Assembly (NCBI GenBank): GCA_900552565.1
Contig: USAK01000007.1
Location: forward strand, 1 to 64,000
Length of the DNA stretch: 64,000 nt
Origin: an uncultured Selenomonas sp.
GTDB lineage: Bacteria > Bacillota > Negativicutes > Selenomonadales > Selenomonadaceae
Direction of reading: 5' to 3'
Shown: positions 28,071 through 37,833 of the stretch, one piece after another
Layout of the letters: each line of letters opens with the position of its first letter
Numbering within the stretch: position 1 is the first letter of the stretch
Notes under the pieces: model-generated
What the model was told of the DNA's origin: nothing
Databases searched by the model: none
The model's input: the letters and a program-made list of their open reading frames with translations, nothing else
Position numbers and translations under genes: made by a program

Positions 28071-29843
28071 TCACCGTTCTTTGCCAGTATCATTCTGTTT
28101 TGACGGTGTCTTAGCTGCCGTCCCTGTATTCTTATCGGGATCTTTGGCCTCTGGCTTCTGCACCTGCTGTTTGGCTGGGGCAGCAATGACGAGATTTACA
28201 CTCGTTCCTTCTTCAACTTCACCGCTGGCCGGCGACTGACTGATGACCGTGCCGGCAGCCTGACGGCTCTCCTGCTTCGAGATGCTGCCGACCCTGAGTC
28301 CGCGGCTCTGCAGGGCAGCTTTGGCATTATCAAGCGAAGCTCCCGTCACATCCGGCACGCTGACCTTGTGGCTCTGCTTGCCCTTACTGACCGTGATGTC
28401 GACCGTCTGGCCGCGGCTGATCTTTGTGCCGGCTTTTGGATCCTGCTTGATGACTGTGCCGGCTTCCTCATTGGAGTATTTCTCATAGACCGACCCAAGC
28501 TTCAACCCCATCTTCTTGAGCTGCGCCTCGGCATCGGCTTTCGAGAGTCCTGTGAGGTCCGGCATCTCGATTTCCTCGCCGCCCTTGCTGACGTAAATCG
28601 TAACGAGACGCTGCTCTTTGACTTTGGAGCCGGCCGTCGGATTCTGCGAGACGACCTGACCGGCCGGCACATCCGCGTTGTAAGTCTCCGCCACATTGAC
28701 GCGCAGCTTCTTATCTTCAAGAATCTGACGGGCCAATGTCATCTGTTTGCCCGTGACATCCGGCACAGTGACCTCTGCCGTGCTCCAGAATTTGCCGTAG
28801 CTCATGAAAGCACCGACAAAGAAGCCAGCAAACAGGACCATGAGCAGACCTATAATAAATTTCTTCGACTTAAAGATAGACTTTTCCTTCTTCGGTTCGT
28901 CATCTTCATAATCTTCTTCCTGTGCGGCGCGGCGCGGCGGAATAGTCTGCTGCGGCTGTACGCGCGGCAGTACCTGCGTTGCATCGGGGTCCTGTGCCAT
29001 CCTATTGACTGGCTGCGCCCCCGTCATGAGCATGCGTTCGGCCTGCTGGATGTCCTGTACGAGTTCTGCACTCGTCGGGCGCATGGCCGGGTCTTTGCTC
29101 ATCGCCTTCGAGACAATCGCCTCAACCACCGGCGGAATGGACGGGTCAATCTGGCGTACCGGCACAGGCTCTTCCTGCAGGTGCTTTACGGCGATGCTCA
29201 CAGGATTATCCCCAGTAAATGGCAGTTTGCCCGTCAGCATCTCATAGAGGACAACACCGAGGGAATAGACATCGGATTTTGGCGTAATCATCGTGCCTTT
29301 CGCCTGTTCCGGTGAAAAATAATGAACAGAACCTACGACATTGCCGCTGTACGTCATCGTCGACTCGGTAACGGCACGCGCAATGCCGAAATCGGCCACT
29401 TTCGCATGGCCGTCGGCCATCATGAGGATATTGTGCGGCTTGATATCGCAGTGGACGAGGTTGTTGGCATGCGCGTGGGCAAGAGCCTCCGCAATCTCAC
29501 GCGCTACGCGCAGGGATTCGCTGACCGAAAGATGGCCTTCCTGACGGATGCGGTCCTTGAGTGTACGCCCCGGCACATACTCCATGACGATATAATGGTC
29601 GCCATCGGCAACACCAACATCGTAAATATTGACGATATTCGGATGCGAGAGACGCGCGGCAGCCTGAGCCTCGCGCTGGAATTTATCGATGAATTCCTTG
29701 TCCTGCTTGAACTGTTCATGCAGGATCTTGACGGCCACAGGCCGATTGAGCAGACGGTCCTTTGCCTTGTAGACATCGGCCATGCCGCCCCCGCCGATCA
29801 GCTCCTCGAGTTCATAGCGCTGATCTAAGATACGCTGTACCAT
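28071..29843 (-). CDS. prkC: PASTA-domain Ser/Thr protein kinase
   Basis: This 590-residue membrane kinase senses cell-wall fragments. The kinase domain spans about 10-270 with GGGGMADVYKA, Lys39, catalytic Asp133 in HCDIKPHN, DFG at 151-153 and Thr162/Thr164 in the activation loop. An acidic linker leads to one membrane span (about 328-350). Three extracellular PASTA repeats (about 356-423, 424-492, 493-560) and a Lys/Pro/Thr-rich tail follow. It is read after a PBP gene and with its cognate PP2C phosphatase, as in other Firmicute PrkC and actinobacterial PknB loci. Confidence 0.96.
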   Translation of the reverse strand: MVQRILDQRYELEELIGGGGMADVYKAKDRLLNRPVAVKILHEQFKQDKEFIDKFQREAQAAARLSHPNIVNIYDVGVADGDHYIVMEYVPGRTLKDRIRQEGHLSVSESLRVAREIAEALAHAHANNLVHCDIKPHNILMMADGHAKVADFGIARAVTESTMTYSGNVVGSVHYFSPEQAKGTMITPKSDVYSLGVVLYEMLTGKLPFTGDNPVSIAVKHLQEEPVPVRQIDPSIPPVVEAIVSKAMSKDPAMRPTSAELVQDIQQAERMLMTGAQPVNRMAQDPDATQVLPRVQPQQTIPPRRAAQEEDYEDDEPKKEKSIFKSKKFIIGLLMVLFAGFFVGAFMSYGKFWSTAEVTVPDVTGKQMTLARQILEDKKLRVNVAETYNADVPAGQVVSQNPTAGSKVKEQRLVTIYVSKGGEEIEMPDLTGLSKADAEAQLKKMGLKLGSVYEKYSNEEAGTVIKQDPKAGTKISRGQTVDITVSKGKQSHKVSVPDVTGASLDNAKAALQSRGLRVGSISKQESRQAAGTVISQSPASGEVEEGTSVNLVIAAPAKQQVQKPEAKDPDKNTGTAAKTPSKQNDTGKER

Positions 29844-29911
29844 ATCCGTTCCCCCTACTGTTATTCGGAATTATCCTTCTTCGCTTTCGGAAATTGACTC
29901 ACATCAATTTT

Positions 29912-31306
29912 TTACATGAGACTCTCTATGATGCTTTTGGCAATCGGCGCTGCTTCTGTGCCGCCGCCGCCGGCATTCTCTACTATTATAGCAAAGACAA
30001 TCTTGCGTTTGGCAAGTTCTGCCGAACCGATGAACCAGGCATGGTCCCTGCCTGCGGCGTTTTCCGCCGTGCCGGTCTTGCCGGTCACGCGGACGCCGCT
30101 GACTCTTGCCGCCGTACCTGTGCCTTTGGTGACGACACCTTCCATGAAGCTGTCAATCACAGCAGCCATTTCCGGTGTCGTCGCAGTCAGCCATTTTTCC
30201 GGACGCGTCTCATGCACGACCGTGCCGCCTGGCGTAATGACCTGCTGCACAAGATACGGCTTCATGACCTTGCCGCCATTGGCAAAAGCATCAGCCAACA
30301 GGGCCATGTGCATCGGTGTGACCAAAAGGGCACTCTGGCCAATGGCCGTTTGTGCCTGGTCGCCTGCAGACAGTTTGCCAAACGCCGGGAAATGCGACTT
30401 CGTCATAAGAATCTCATCGCCAATTTCGCGGTCAAAGCCAAAACGGCTGAATGCCTTTTGGAGCTTGTCATCGCCCATGCGCATGCCAAGTGTGCCAAAC
30501 GTGATATTGCACGACTCCGTGACCGCCTGTCTCAGGTCAATGCGGCCATGCACCTCGCCATGGCTTTCGCGGATGGTATGTCCGCCGCCGACGTCAAGTA
30601 CGCCATCGCAGTCAAAAATCTCTTTTTGATTTGTCACCCCATCGGTCAGAGCCGCGTCCGCAATCATTGGCTTGATGGTCGAGCCCGGCGGATACAGTCC
30701 CTGCACCGTGCGGTTGAGCAGCGGACTGTCTTCCTGGCCGGAAAGCTGCTTCCAGTTTGCTTCAATATTATTTGGGTCATATGAGGGCGTACTTGCCATT
30801 GCCAGTACTGCTCCCGTCCTCGCATCGAGCACAACCACGGCGCCGCGCCGATTGCCAAGGCCCTCAGCCGCAGCTTTCTGCGCAGCCGGCTCAATCGTCA
30901 GCTTGACATCGTTGCCGCGGTCGGACTGCAGGAGCTGTGATAAGGGCCCCAGTCGGCTCATATCTGCCGTCAGCCCCAGGAGAGCCTGATTGGCATGGCC
31001 TTCAATACCGGCCGAACCGATATTCTCACCATTGTAACCGGTGACAGCAGCCATCTCTGCACCAAAAGGATAAACGCGCGAACCATTCGGCTTTGTCTCT
31101 GCCAGTACCTGACCATCGGCAGCAAGGATAGAGCCGCGCTGAATATCTGCGCGGGCCGCGGCCGTCCGCATATTCAGCGGATTTTTCGCGAGGTCATCGG
31201 CCTCCCAGGTTGAAAGATATATGACATAAACAGCCAGCAGACCAAACACGGCCATCAGAAAAGCCGCGGCGCGCAGCACCTGCCGTTTGATTTTCCAGTC
31301 AGACAT
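29912..31306 (-). CDS. pbpA: Class B penicillin-binding protein (PbpA-like transpeptidase)
   Basis: This 464-residue protein has one N-terminal membrane span (about 12-32), a short dimerisation-like region and a transpeptidase domain. The active sites are Ser209-Thr-Ile-Lys212, Ser265-Cys-Asn267 and Lys410-Thr-Gly412. It is shorter than FtsI/PBP2 and resembles PbpA of actinobacterial pknB operons. It overlaps the SEDS gene by 8 bases, so the two probably form a glycosyltransferase-transpeptidase pair. Its precise role (elongation, division or sporulation-like) is not shown by the sequence. Confidence 0.93.
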   Translation of the reverse strand: MSDWKIKRQVLRAAAFLMAVFGLLAVYVIYLSTWEADDLAKNPLNMRTAAARADIQRGSILAADGQVLAETKPNGSRVYPFGAEMAAVTGYNGENIGSAGIEGHANQALLGLTADMSRLGPLSQLLQSDRGNDVKLTIEPAAQKAAAEGLGNRRGAVVVLDARTGAVLAMASTPSYDPNNIEANWKQLSGQEDSPLLNRTVQGLYPPGSTIKPMIADAALTDGVTNQKEIFDCDGVLDVGGGHTIRESHGEVHGRIDLRQAVTESCNITFGTLGMRMGDDKLQKAFSRFGFDREIGDEILMTKSHFPAFGKLSAGDQAQTAIGQSALLVTPMHMALLADAFANGGKVMKPYLVQQVITPGGTVVHETRPEKWLTATTPEMAAVIDSFMEGVVTKGTGTAARVSGVRVTGKTGTAENAAGRDHAWFIGSAELAKRKIVFAIIVENAGGGGTEAAPIAKSIIESLM

Positions 31307-32570
31307 TTTTCCTCTCCTTTGAAAGGGATAAGAGCATGCCGAGCAGGATAAAGCCCGACACCATGGAACTGCCGCCGTAGCTGATGAACGGCAGGGTGAT
31401 GCCCGTCAGCGGCAGGAATTTCGTCACACCGGCAATGATGATGAACGCCTGCATCAGGAGCAGTGCGCTGCAGCCTGCGGCGAGCAGCAGTTCTTTTTCC
31501 TGCGCACAGGACAGGGCAATGCAGATGCCCCGCCAAAAAGCCATGACATAGCAGGCCATGAGCATCAGGGAAGCGATGAGGCCCATCTCTTCCGCAATGG
31601 CAGCGAAGATGAAATCCGTGTGGACTTCCGGGATAAAGCCCGGATGGCCGTAGCCAAAGCCCGTGCCCCAGACGCCGCCCGTGCCAAAGGCAAACAGGGA
31701 CTGCACGACCTGATAAGCCATGCCGTTCGGGTCCTGCCAGGGATTGAGCCAGATATCAAAGCGCACGCGCACATGAGCAAAACCGAGGTAACAGATGACC
31801 GCGGCCGCGCCCATGAACAGCAGTGCCAGAAAAACATACGAACGGCTGCCCGTGGCCATATACGTCATGAGCACAGCAATGCCAAAGAACAGCAGTGCCG
31901 AGCCCAAATCCTTCTCGACGACAAACATCAGCACCGCAATGCTCCAGATGCAGATGAGCGGTGCGATGAAGCGCAGCGGCGGCAGCTGCAGGAAAAGCAG
32001 ATGCCGCTTAGGAAGGGCCAGTACCTTGCGGTGGTCCGAAAGATACGCTGCCAGAAAAAGCACGATGAGAATCTTGCCAAATTCAGAAGGCTGTACGGAA
32101 AACGGGCCGAGCACCAGCCAGTTGCGGCTGCCGCCGATTTCCGTGCCGAAAAGTATGGGCAAGAACAGGACAATGACGCAGAGGATCCCTGTGATATAAG
32201 GATAATCCACCAGCCGCCGCAGACGGTTCCAAAAGCGTATGACCAAAAACATCAGCACCATGGCGATGAGCAGCCAGCGCAGCTGCGGCACTAAGAGAGC
32301 CGGCTTCAGGCGGGCAATCTCCACGACGCCGACACTGGCCAGCAGCATGACCAGCGGGAAAAGGTACGTATCCATATGGCGGCGCACCAATACGCCCTGC
32401 ATGATGATGGCACAGATCATGACAGCGGCCAGCCATGGCAGATACGAGATGCCCAGAAGCATCGACGGATTGACTGTCCCCATCTGCGGATGCGTCTTGA
32501 TGTAAAGCACGCCAAGCCCCGACAGCAAAATACCAAACGGTGCCAGCAGAAGACTCCAGTTCTTCATCAT
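31299..32570 (-). CDS. ftsW: SEDS-family peptidoglycan glycosyltransferase (FtsW/RodA/SpoVE)
   Basis: This 423-residue polytopic membrane protein with about ten spans shows the SEDS motifs GTEIGGSRNWL, FSVQPSEFGKI and a late LPFISYGGSSMVSGF. It should polymerise lipid II together with the PBP encoded next. The name is uncertain because RodA and FtsW types are hard to separate by eye; the neighbouring PbpA-like gene suggests the RodA-type role seen in the actinobacterial operon. Its ATG overlaps the phosphatase stop. Confidence 0.93.
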   Translation of the reverse strand: MMKNWSLLLAPFGILLSGLGVLYIKTHPQMGTVNPSMLLGISYLPWLAAVMICAIIMQGVLVRRHMDTYLFPLVMLLASVGVVEIARLKPALLVPQLRWLLIAMVLMFLVIRFWNRLRRLVDYPYITGILCVIVLFLPILFGTEIGGSRNWLVLGPFSVQPSEFGKILIVLFLAAYLSDHRKVLALPKRHLLFLQLPPLRFIAPLICIWSIAVLMFVVEKDLGSALLFFGIAVLMTYMATGSRSYVFLALLFMGAAAVICYLGFAHVRVRFDIWLNPWQDPNGMAYQVVQSLFAFGTGGVWGTGFGYGHPGFIPEVHTDFIFAAIAEEMGLIASLMLMACYVMAFWRGICIALSCAQEKELLLAAGCSALLLMQAFIIIAGVTKFLPLTGITLPFISYGGSSMVSGFILLGMLLSLSKERKNV

Positions 32571-33277
32571 GCGTACACCACCACCACAGCCGTCACATTG
32601 TCACGGCCGCCATAATGCAGCGCTGCCGCGACAAGAGACTTTGCGGGATCCTCATCATTTCTGCTGAGGATAGCAGCAATCTCATCTTCCGGTACCATAT
32701 TCATGAGGCCATCTGTCGCTAATAGAAGCACATCCCCGGCTGCCACAGCAAAGCTGCCGCTGTCTACTTCAAGCTCTTCCTCAACGCCGACAGCCCGCGT
32801 CAGCATATTTTTCTGCGGATGATTGCGGGCCTCCGCTTCGGTAATCTCGCCATGCTCGACAAGGTCCTCTACATAAGAATGGTCCCGTGTAATCTGCATG
32901 AGCTGTCCCGAACGCAGAAGGTAGAGGCGGCTGTCTCCTACATGAGCCCAGATGGCCTGCCCTTCCTCAAGATGCAGCACGGTCGCGGTCGTTCCCATCC
33001 CCTGGCAGTCCGGGTTTTCTGCCACCGTTGCCAGAATCTCATGATTCGCATGGCGGATGGAATCACAGAGCTCCGCTTCCCGAATCCCCTCGCGGCCAGA
33101 CAGGTCCGCCTGCACAGATTTCACGAGGATATGGCTGGCGACTTCGCCGGCCGCATGGCCCCCCATACCATCAGCCACGACGTACACCTCAGGGGCGAAC
33201 ACAGCAGCGCTGTCCTCATTGATGGGCCTTACACAGCCAACATCTGTCGCTTCATAAACCTTACTCAAAATTCTCAC
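32567..33277 (-). CDS. prpC: PP2C-type Ser/Thr protein phosphatase
   Basis: This 236-residue metal-dependent phosphatase reverses PrkC phosphorylation. Motifs include RPINEDS, VADGMGGHAAGE, HVGDSRLYLLRSG, DGLMNMV and GGRDNVTAVVV with the metal-binding Asp residues. The first possible start is a GTG overlapping the FHA-gene stop. A TTG at 33268, with GAGGTG about 6 bases upstream, may be the true start. Confidence 0.95.
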   Translation of the reverse strand: MRILSKVYEATDVGCVRPINEDSAAVFAPEVYVVADGMGGHAAGEVASHILVKSVQADLSGREGIREAELCDSIRHANHEILATVAENPDCQGMGTTATVLHLEEGQAIWAHVGDSRLYLLRSGQLMQITRDHSYVEDLVEHGEITEAEARNHPQKNMLTRAVGVEEELEVDSGSFAVAAGDVLLLATDGLMNMVPEDEIAAILSRNDEDPAKSLVAAALHYGGRDNVTAVVVVYA

Positions 33278-33726
33278 CTCTCGAACCGAAGGGTGACAAG
33301 CCCGATGCGGATCTTATCACCAGGACGCAGGTACGCCCTGCCCTCCAGGATTTGACCATTTACATAGGTGTGGTTGATGCTGCCGAGATCCTCGATGACA
33401 TACTGATTGCCATGGCGATAGATCTGCGCATGACGATGGGACACATACCCCTCAGGAATGACAATGTGATTGTCGTTCCCGCGGCCGATTAGGAGCTGCT
33501 TCTCAAAGGCAAACCGTTTGCCCATGAGCTCTTTTTCCGGCGCTTCCAGCACAGCAACAACGGCTTCTGCTGGTTTTGTCTCCGGTTTCTTTATGCGCTT
33601 GTCCGCTTTGCGCACGGCTCCAAAAAGACGTCTGGCCAGGGTCACGGTAAACCACAGAAGCCAAAGGAGCATGCCATATTCGAGCACCACACGGATGCCC
33701 TTGAGAAAAACGGCTGTCACCGCCAC
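33274..33726 (-). CDS. Membrane-anchored FHA-domain protein (FhaB-like)
   Basis: This 150-residue protein has an N-terminal hydrophobic span (about 5-32), a short basic linker and a C-terminal FHA domain (about 75-150) with LIGRGNDNHIVI, YVSHRHAQI and LGSINHTYVNG. FHA domains read phosphothreonine, so it should bind phosphorylated PrkC or its targets at the membrane. The start is a GTG immediately after the stop of the preceding gene, with its AGGTG site inside that gene's last codons. Confidence 0.92.
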   Translation of the reverse strand: MAVTAVFLKGIRVVLEYGMLLWLLWFTVTLARRLFGAVRKADKRIKKPETKPAEAVVAVLEAPEKELMGKRFAFEKQLLIGRGNDNHIVIPEGYVSHRHAQIYRHGNQYVIEDLGSINHTYVNGQILEGRAYLRPGDKIRIGLVTLRFER

Positions 33727-34476
33727 TTATATCACCTCATATCGAAGAACCGTCATGCCAATCCGTATCATATCTCCATGCTGCAGGCGGCAGGCCTCAA
33801 TGCGCTGCCCGTTGACGAACGTCCCATTCGTGCTCTGTGCATCGTACAGTTCATGACGATGATGTTCATATGAAATCCACGCATGCAGGCGTGAAGCATT
33901 CGTATCCGTCAGAATGAATTCATTCTTATCGCGCCGCCCGATGTAGACCTGCTTTTCACCAATCTCAAGATAGGCATCCACATCCGGCCCTTCCACGACC
34001 GTCAACGATGCCATGGCATGAAAAGCCGGCAGATTGAGCGGCACATGGCCGTCAAGCGACGGACGCTTATGCAGGACCAAGGTATTGGCCGAAAGATTCT
34101 CCGCCGTTTCAGCGGAACAGCATTTGAGTTTATAAACGCCGCGGCTGAGCTTCTCATTCTGCTCCATGCGGACGATGATGACGCCTTCTGCCGCGCAGTC
34201 CTGCAGAATAATCTGACGGGCTGCCGTCGTCCGCAAATCCTCTATTGTACGCCGTGCACACAAACGGTGGTAATCCTCAGGGTTCAGGGAAAAAATAAAG
34301 ACAGTATCGATATTTTCCCTGTGCTTCCCCGACGACTGACGCGTCACTTCGCGCTCCACGCCGTTCATGAGCTCGACAATCTCCAGATTGCTGCTGAACT
34401 TTTTATTGAAGAATCCCTCAATGTGACTGGCCAGATAGGATTCCCATGTTCCAAGTCCCATGGCTTTCGCCCCCAT
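33727..34476 (-). CDS. DUF3662/FHA-domain protein (FhaA-like)
   Basis: This cytoplasmic protein of about 249 residues has an N-terminal DUF3662-type domain (WESYLASHIEGFFNKKF, LMNGVEREV) and a C-terminal FHA domain (about 165-249) with VYIGRRDKNEFIL, ASRLHAWISYE and AQSTNGTFVNG. It parallels actinobacterial FhaA, which binds phosphorylated MviN and links kinase signalling to peptidoglycan synthesis; that role here is inference. ATG at 34476 follows AGGAAAAAG. GTG at 34494 and ATG at 34461 are alternatives. Confidence 0.9.
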   Translation of the reverse strand: MGAKAMGLGTWESYLASHIEGFFNKKFSSNLEIVELMNGVEREVTRQSSGKHRENIDTVFIFSLNPEDYHRLCARRTIEDLRTTAARQIILQDCAAEGVIIVRMEQNEKLSRGVYKLKCCSAETAENLSANTLVLHKRPSLDGHVPLNLPAFHAMASLTVVEGPDVDAYLEIGEKQVYIGRRDKNEFILTDTNASRLHAWISYEHHRHELYDAQSTNGTFVNGQRIEACRLQHGDMIRIGMTVLRYEVI

Positions 34477-34550
34477 TTTCTTTTTCCTAGTCACTGCTTG
34501 CCACTATCCGTACATTATAACAGAAATAGCTTTGAATTTATAGGAAAAGG

Positions 34551-35612
34551 TCAATCCTGCAAATGCTGATTGCGCAGCTGGCCGCAGGCCGCCTGGATGT
34601 CCGTGCCCATTTCGCGTCGTACCGTGACATTCACATGATGCGTGGTAAGATAATGCTCGAACCAGTCGATACGCGCCGCCGAAGGGCGCAGCAGATGGCG
34701 CTCAGCCACAGGATTTATCGGGATGAGATTGACACTGGCCAGCTGGCCGCGCATCAGGGAAACAAGTTCTCTTGCCTGTTCTTCCCCGTCATTGACATGA
34801 TCAATCAGGATGTATTCGTACGTCACACGGCGTTTGGTCACGTCAGCATAATGACGCGCAGCCTTGATGACTTCTTCCATGGGGTATTTGCGGCTGATGG
34901 GCATGAGCTCTGTGCGCAGTTCCTGATGGGGCGCGTGCAGGGATACCGATAACGATATCGGCAGTCCTTCATCAGCCAATTGATACATCTGCGGCACAAT
35001 GCCCGAGGTCGACAGTGTGATATTCCGATAGCCCATCCCCAAAACATAATCTTCATGCAGCAGGCGGATGAAGCCCAGTACGTGGTCATAATTCATCAAG
35101 GGCTCACCCGACCCCATGATGACAACCGTATCGACTTTGCCGCCCTGCCCCTCTGCCCGTAGCATATCGTTGATGGTGATGACCTGGGCGAGGATTTCCC
35201 CCGTCGTCAGATTGCGTGCCATGCCGTGCAGCGTCGACGCGCAGAACGCACAGCCCATACTGCAGCCGGCCTGCGTCGAAACGCAGATGCTGTTGCCATA
35301 AGGCTGGCGCATGAGTACAGACTCTACCGCCGTGCCATCGGCAAATTCCAATAAGAATTTCGTCGTATGGCCATCGACAGAATCGAGACGGTCTTTTGTC
35401 TTTGGTCTGCCAATAACAAGCGCTGCGCCTAACTCCTCGCGAAGCTGTTTCGGCAGATTTGTCATATCGGCAAAGGACACGGCCCCGCGCTTGTACATCC
35501 ATTCGGCAATCTGCTTGGCGCGGTAGCGCGGAACGTGAAAAGGCGTCAGCGCTTCCTGCAGCTCAGCCAGTGTCAGGCCAAAAATATCCTTACGATTCAG
35601 CAGTGTCTCCAA
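34551..35612 (-). CDS. rlmN: 23S rRNA (A2503-C2)/tRNA (A37) methyltransferase, radical SAM
   Basis: This roughly 353-residue radical-SAM enzyme methylates C2 of A2503 in 23S rRNA and A37 of some tRNAs. The cluster motif is CSMGCAFC, preceded by a GNSICVSTQAG segment. VIMGSGEPLMNYD, LSVSLHAP and the catalytic C-terminal Cys in QAACGQL follow. I favour the TTG start at 35612: it has AAAGGA 8 bases upstream and lies 5 bases after the rsmB stop. An ATG at 35642 lies inside rsmB without a good site. Confidence 0.96.
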   Translation of the reverse strand: METLLNRKDIFGLTLAELQEALTPFHVPRYRAKQIAEWMYKRGAVSFADMTNLPKQLREELGAALVIGRPKTKDRLDSVDGHTTKFLLEFADGTAVESVLMRQPYGNSICVSTQAGCSMGCAFCASTLHGMARNLTTGEILAQVITINDMLRAEGQGGKVDTVVIMGSGEPLMNYDHVLGFIRLLHEDYVLGMGYRNITLSTSGIVPQMYQLADEGLPISLSVSLHAPHQELRTELMPISRKYPMEEVIKAARHYADVTKRRVTYEYILIDHVNDGEEQARELVSLMRGQLASVNLIPINPVAERHLLRPSAARIDWFEHYLTTHHVNVTVRREMGTDIQAACGQLRNQHLQD

Positions 35613-35617
35613 TGCAT

Positions 35618-36958
35618 TTATCCTTTCTTCTTCATGCGGCAAATGAAAAATCCATCCGTGCCGTCAATATGCGGCAGCAGATGGACCATCTTGGCCTCCC
35701 GATGTTTGGTCGGCATCGGCAGAAAATGACCGGTTGTCTCCTGTGAGAACTCTGGATGAACTTCGAGGAAGCGGCTGACCACGCCCTGATTCTCGGCGAG
35801 CTCAATCGTGCAGGTACTGTAGACGAGCACGCCGCCAGGCTTGACGGCAGCCGCAGCACTCTCGAGAATGGCCATCTGCAGCGCCGGCAGTGCCTCAATC
35901 TCTTTCTTTGTCCTGCGCCAGCGCGCATCAGGCTTGCGGCGCAGGACGCCAAGGCCTGAGCACGGCGCATCGACAAGCACGCGGTCGGCCATGCCTTCAT
36001 ACTGTTCGCCGATTTCACGCGCATCGATTTTTTCCGTTTCAATGATATGGATGCCGAGTCTTGCGGCATTTTCCTCGATGCGCAGGAGTTTATGGTCATA
36101 AATATCGCCTGCAAGAATACGTCCGTTGTCCTGCATCAGGGCAGCCAGATGTGTTGTCTTGCCTCCCGGTGCCGCACAGCAGTCGATGACAAATTCACCG
36201 GGCTGCGGCCCCACGGCATGAGCAACGAGCATCGAGCTTTCATCCTGCACCTGACAGCGGCCTTCCTGCAGAGGCGCCAATGTATCCAAGGCCCCGTGGC
36301 TGCGGATCAGGATGCCCTCCGGTGCCCATTTTGAAGCTTCTGCCTCGGCGCCGCAGTCTGCCAGTTCTTTCAGCAGCGCCTCTCTTGTCGTACGCAGCGT
36401 ATTGGTGCGCACGGACAATACCGGCTGCTCATTGTCAAAAGCACAGAGCTTTTCCGCCGCTTCAAAGCCAAACGTCTTGACCCAGTGGCGCACGAGCCAT
36501 TCCGGATGCTGGCTGCGCAGGGCAAGCCCCGCCGTCGCATGGCCTTTCCCCTGCGGGAAAGCAGCCTTCTGCGGCTCACGCACCGCCGTCCGCAGCACGG
36601 CATTGACGAAGCCAGAAAGCCCCTTCATCCCCATGCCCTTGGCCAGTTCTACCGACGTATTGCAGGCCGCCGAGGCCGGTACCCTGTCAAGATAGAACAG
36701 CTGATAAAGGCCAAGGTGCAGGATTTCCCGCACGAGCGGCTGGATTTTGCGGACAGGACGGTTGACATACTGGCGCAGAATCCAGTCGAGTGTATCTCCG
36801 GCCTTGACAGCTCCATAGACGAGCTCTGTCACGAAACGCCGGTCCTGCTCACTGAGGCCGGCCTGACGAAGGGCCTTGGCCAGCGCCACATTGGCATACG
36901 CCCCGTTTTCATGTACTTCATATAAGATGCGGACGGCTGTCTCACGCGCTTTATCCAT
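35618..36958 (-). CDS. rsmB: 16S rRNA (C967-C5) methyltransferase
   Basis: This 446-residue protein has an N-terminal NusB-like helical RNA-binding domain (about 1-140) and a C-terminal Rossmann methyltransferase. The latter carries CCAAPGGKTTHLAA, VDAPCSGLG (one catalytic Cys) and VYSTCTIEL (the other). A GAGGAGG site precedes the ATG. It sits between the DUF116 gene and rlmN in the fmt operon. Confidence 0.96.
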   Translation of the reverse strand: MDKARETAVRILYEVHENGAYANVALAKALRQAGLSEQDRRFVTELVYGAVKAGDTLDWILRQYVNRPVRKIQPLVREILHLGLYQLFYLDRVPASAACNTSVELAKGMGMKGLSGFVNAVLRTAVREPQKAAFPQGKGHATAGLALRSQHPEWLVRHWVKTFGFEAAEKLCAFDNEQPVLSVRTNTLRTTREALLKELADCGAEAEASKWAPEGILIRSHGALDTLAPLQEGRCQVQDESSMLVAHAVGPQPGEFVIDCCAAPGGKTTHLAALMQDNGRILAGDIYDHKLLRIEENAARLGIHIIETEKIDAREIGEQYEGMADRVLVDAPCSGLGVLRRKPDARWRRTKKEIEALPALQMAILESAAAAVKPGGVLVYSTCTIELAENQGVVSRFLEVHPEFSQETTGHFLPMPTKHREAKMVHLLPHIDGTDGFFICRMKKKG

Positions 36959-36967
36959 AGATCCTCC

Positions 36968-37822
36968 TCATTGTTTCTTCGTATCCTCTGCTTTCTCTGC
37001 AGTATCCCTTGTATCCTTTTTGTCTTTCTTTGCTTTATCCTTCGGGATAATGATTTTTTCAAGCTGAGCCCGCACTTCGTCGATATCCACATGCGTATTG
37101 TAGCAGGGTCCGTTCGGACGAATATTCAGCACGCCGACAGCCGGCAGCGGATAGACATCCTGGATACCGCTCATGAGGTCGCGTTCGCAGGCAATGGCCA
37201 GCACCGCTTTTGGCTTTGTCTTATAGACAATCTGACGTGCGAGCGTGCCGCCTGTCGCCACGAAGAAATGAAAGCCCATCTCATGGGACAATGTCACCAG
37301 AGCCCCGATGTCGCAGCCGCCGCAGCGTTTGCAGTTCTCCGGGTCTCTCGTGATTTTATGCGGGCAGGAAGCAAGCTGCAGGCAGTGCGGCGTCACAACG
37401 AGCAGGCGGTCTGCCGGCACGCGGATGCCCATGCGGTTGAACAGCAGATTGCTCACCGCGATGAAAGAGCCTTCGAGCTTACGGCGGTGAATGCCAAAAA
37501 TCCGCGCCAGACGGACCGCCAGCGGAAAGAGCAGATTGATGAGCTCATACGTCTGGCGCTGCAGAAACGGCAGATATGGCAGTCCTGCTACAGCCAATAC
37601 CATGTTGATGATGCTGAAAAAAGCCCCGGCGATAAGGATGGTAAAGATCACGCCGATGATGGCGGGCAGCATGGGCTGGATAGACGCCAGCCCCGGCACA
37701 CCGATATACCAAATGGCATAAAGGATGCCTGCCATAAGGATGACAGTCAGGGAAAGCATGCCGATGAACAGCCTCTTTTTGGGGCGTCCCGGCATGACGT
37801 AGTTCTTCTTTGGCTCTGCCAT
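36968..37822 (-). CDS. DUF116 family membrane protein with cysteine cluster
   Basis: This protein of about 284 residues has two or three N-terminal membrane spans and a cytoplasmic domain bearing a cysteine cluster (CLQLASCPHK, ENCKRCGGCDIG) that could bind a metal or Fe-S centre. It also has a long basic C-terminal tail (KDKAKKDKKD). DUF116 has no established function that I know of. The ATG at 37822 is supported by GAGGA 8 bases upstream, 12 bases after the fmt stop. It lies in an operon of formylation and rRNA modification genes. Confidence 0.86.
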   Translation of the reverse strand: MAEPKKNYVMPGRPKKRLFIGMLSLTVILMAGILYAIWYIGVPGLASIQPMLPAIIGVIFTILIAGAFFSIINMVLAVAGLPYLPFLQRQTYELINLLFPLAVRLARIFGIHRRKLEGSFIAVSNLLFNRMGIRVPADRLLVVTPHCLQLASCPHKITRDPENCKRCGGCDIGALVTLSHEMGFHFFVATGGTLARQIVYKTKPKAVLAIACERDLMSGIQDVYPLPAVGVLNIRPNGPCYNTHVDIDEVRAQLEKIIIPKDKAKKDKKDTRDTAEKAEDTKKQ

Positions 37823-37833
37823 GATGTTATTCC

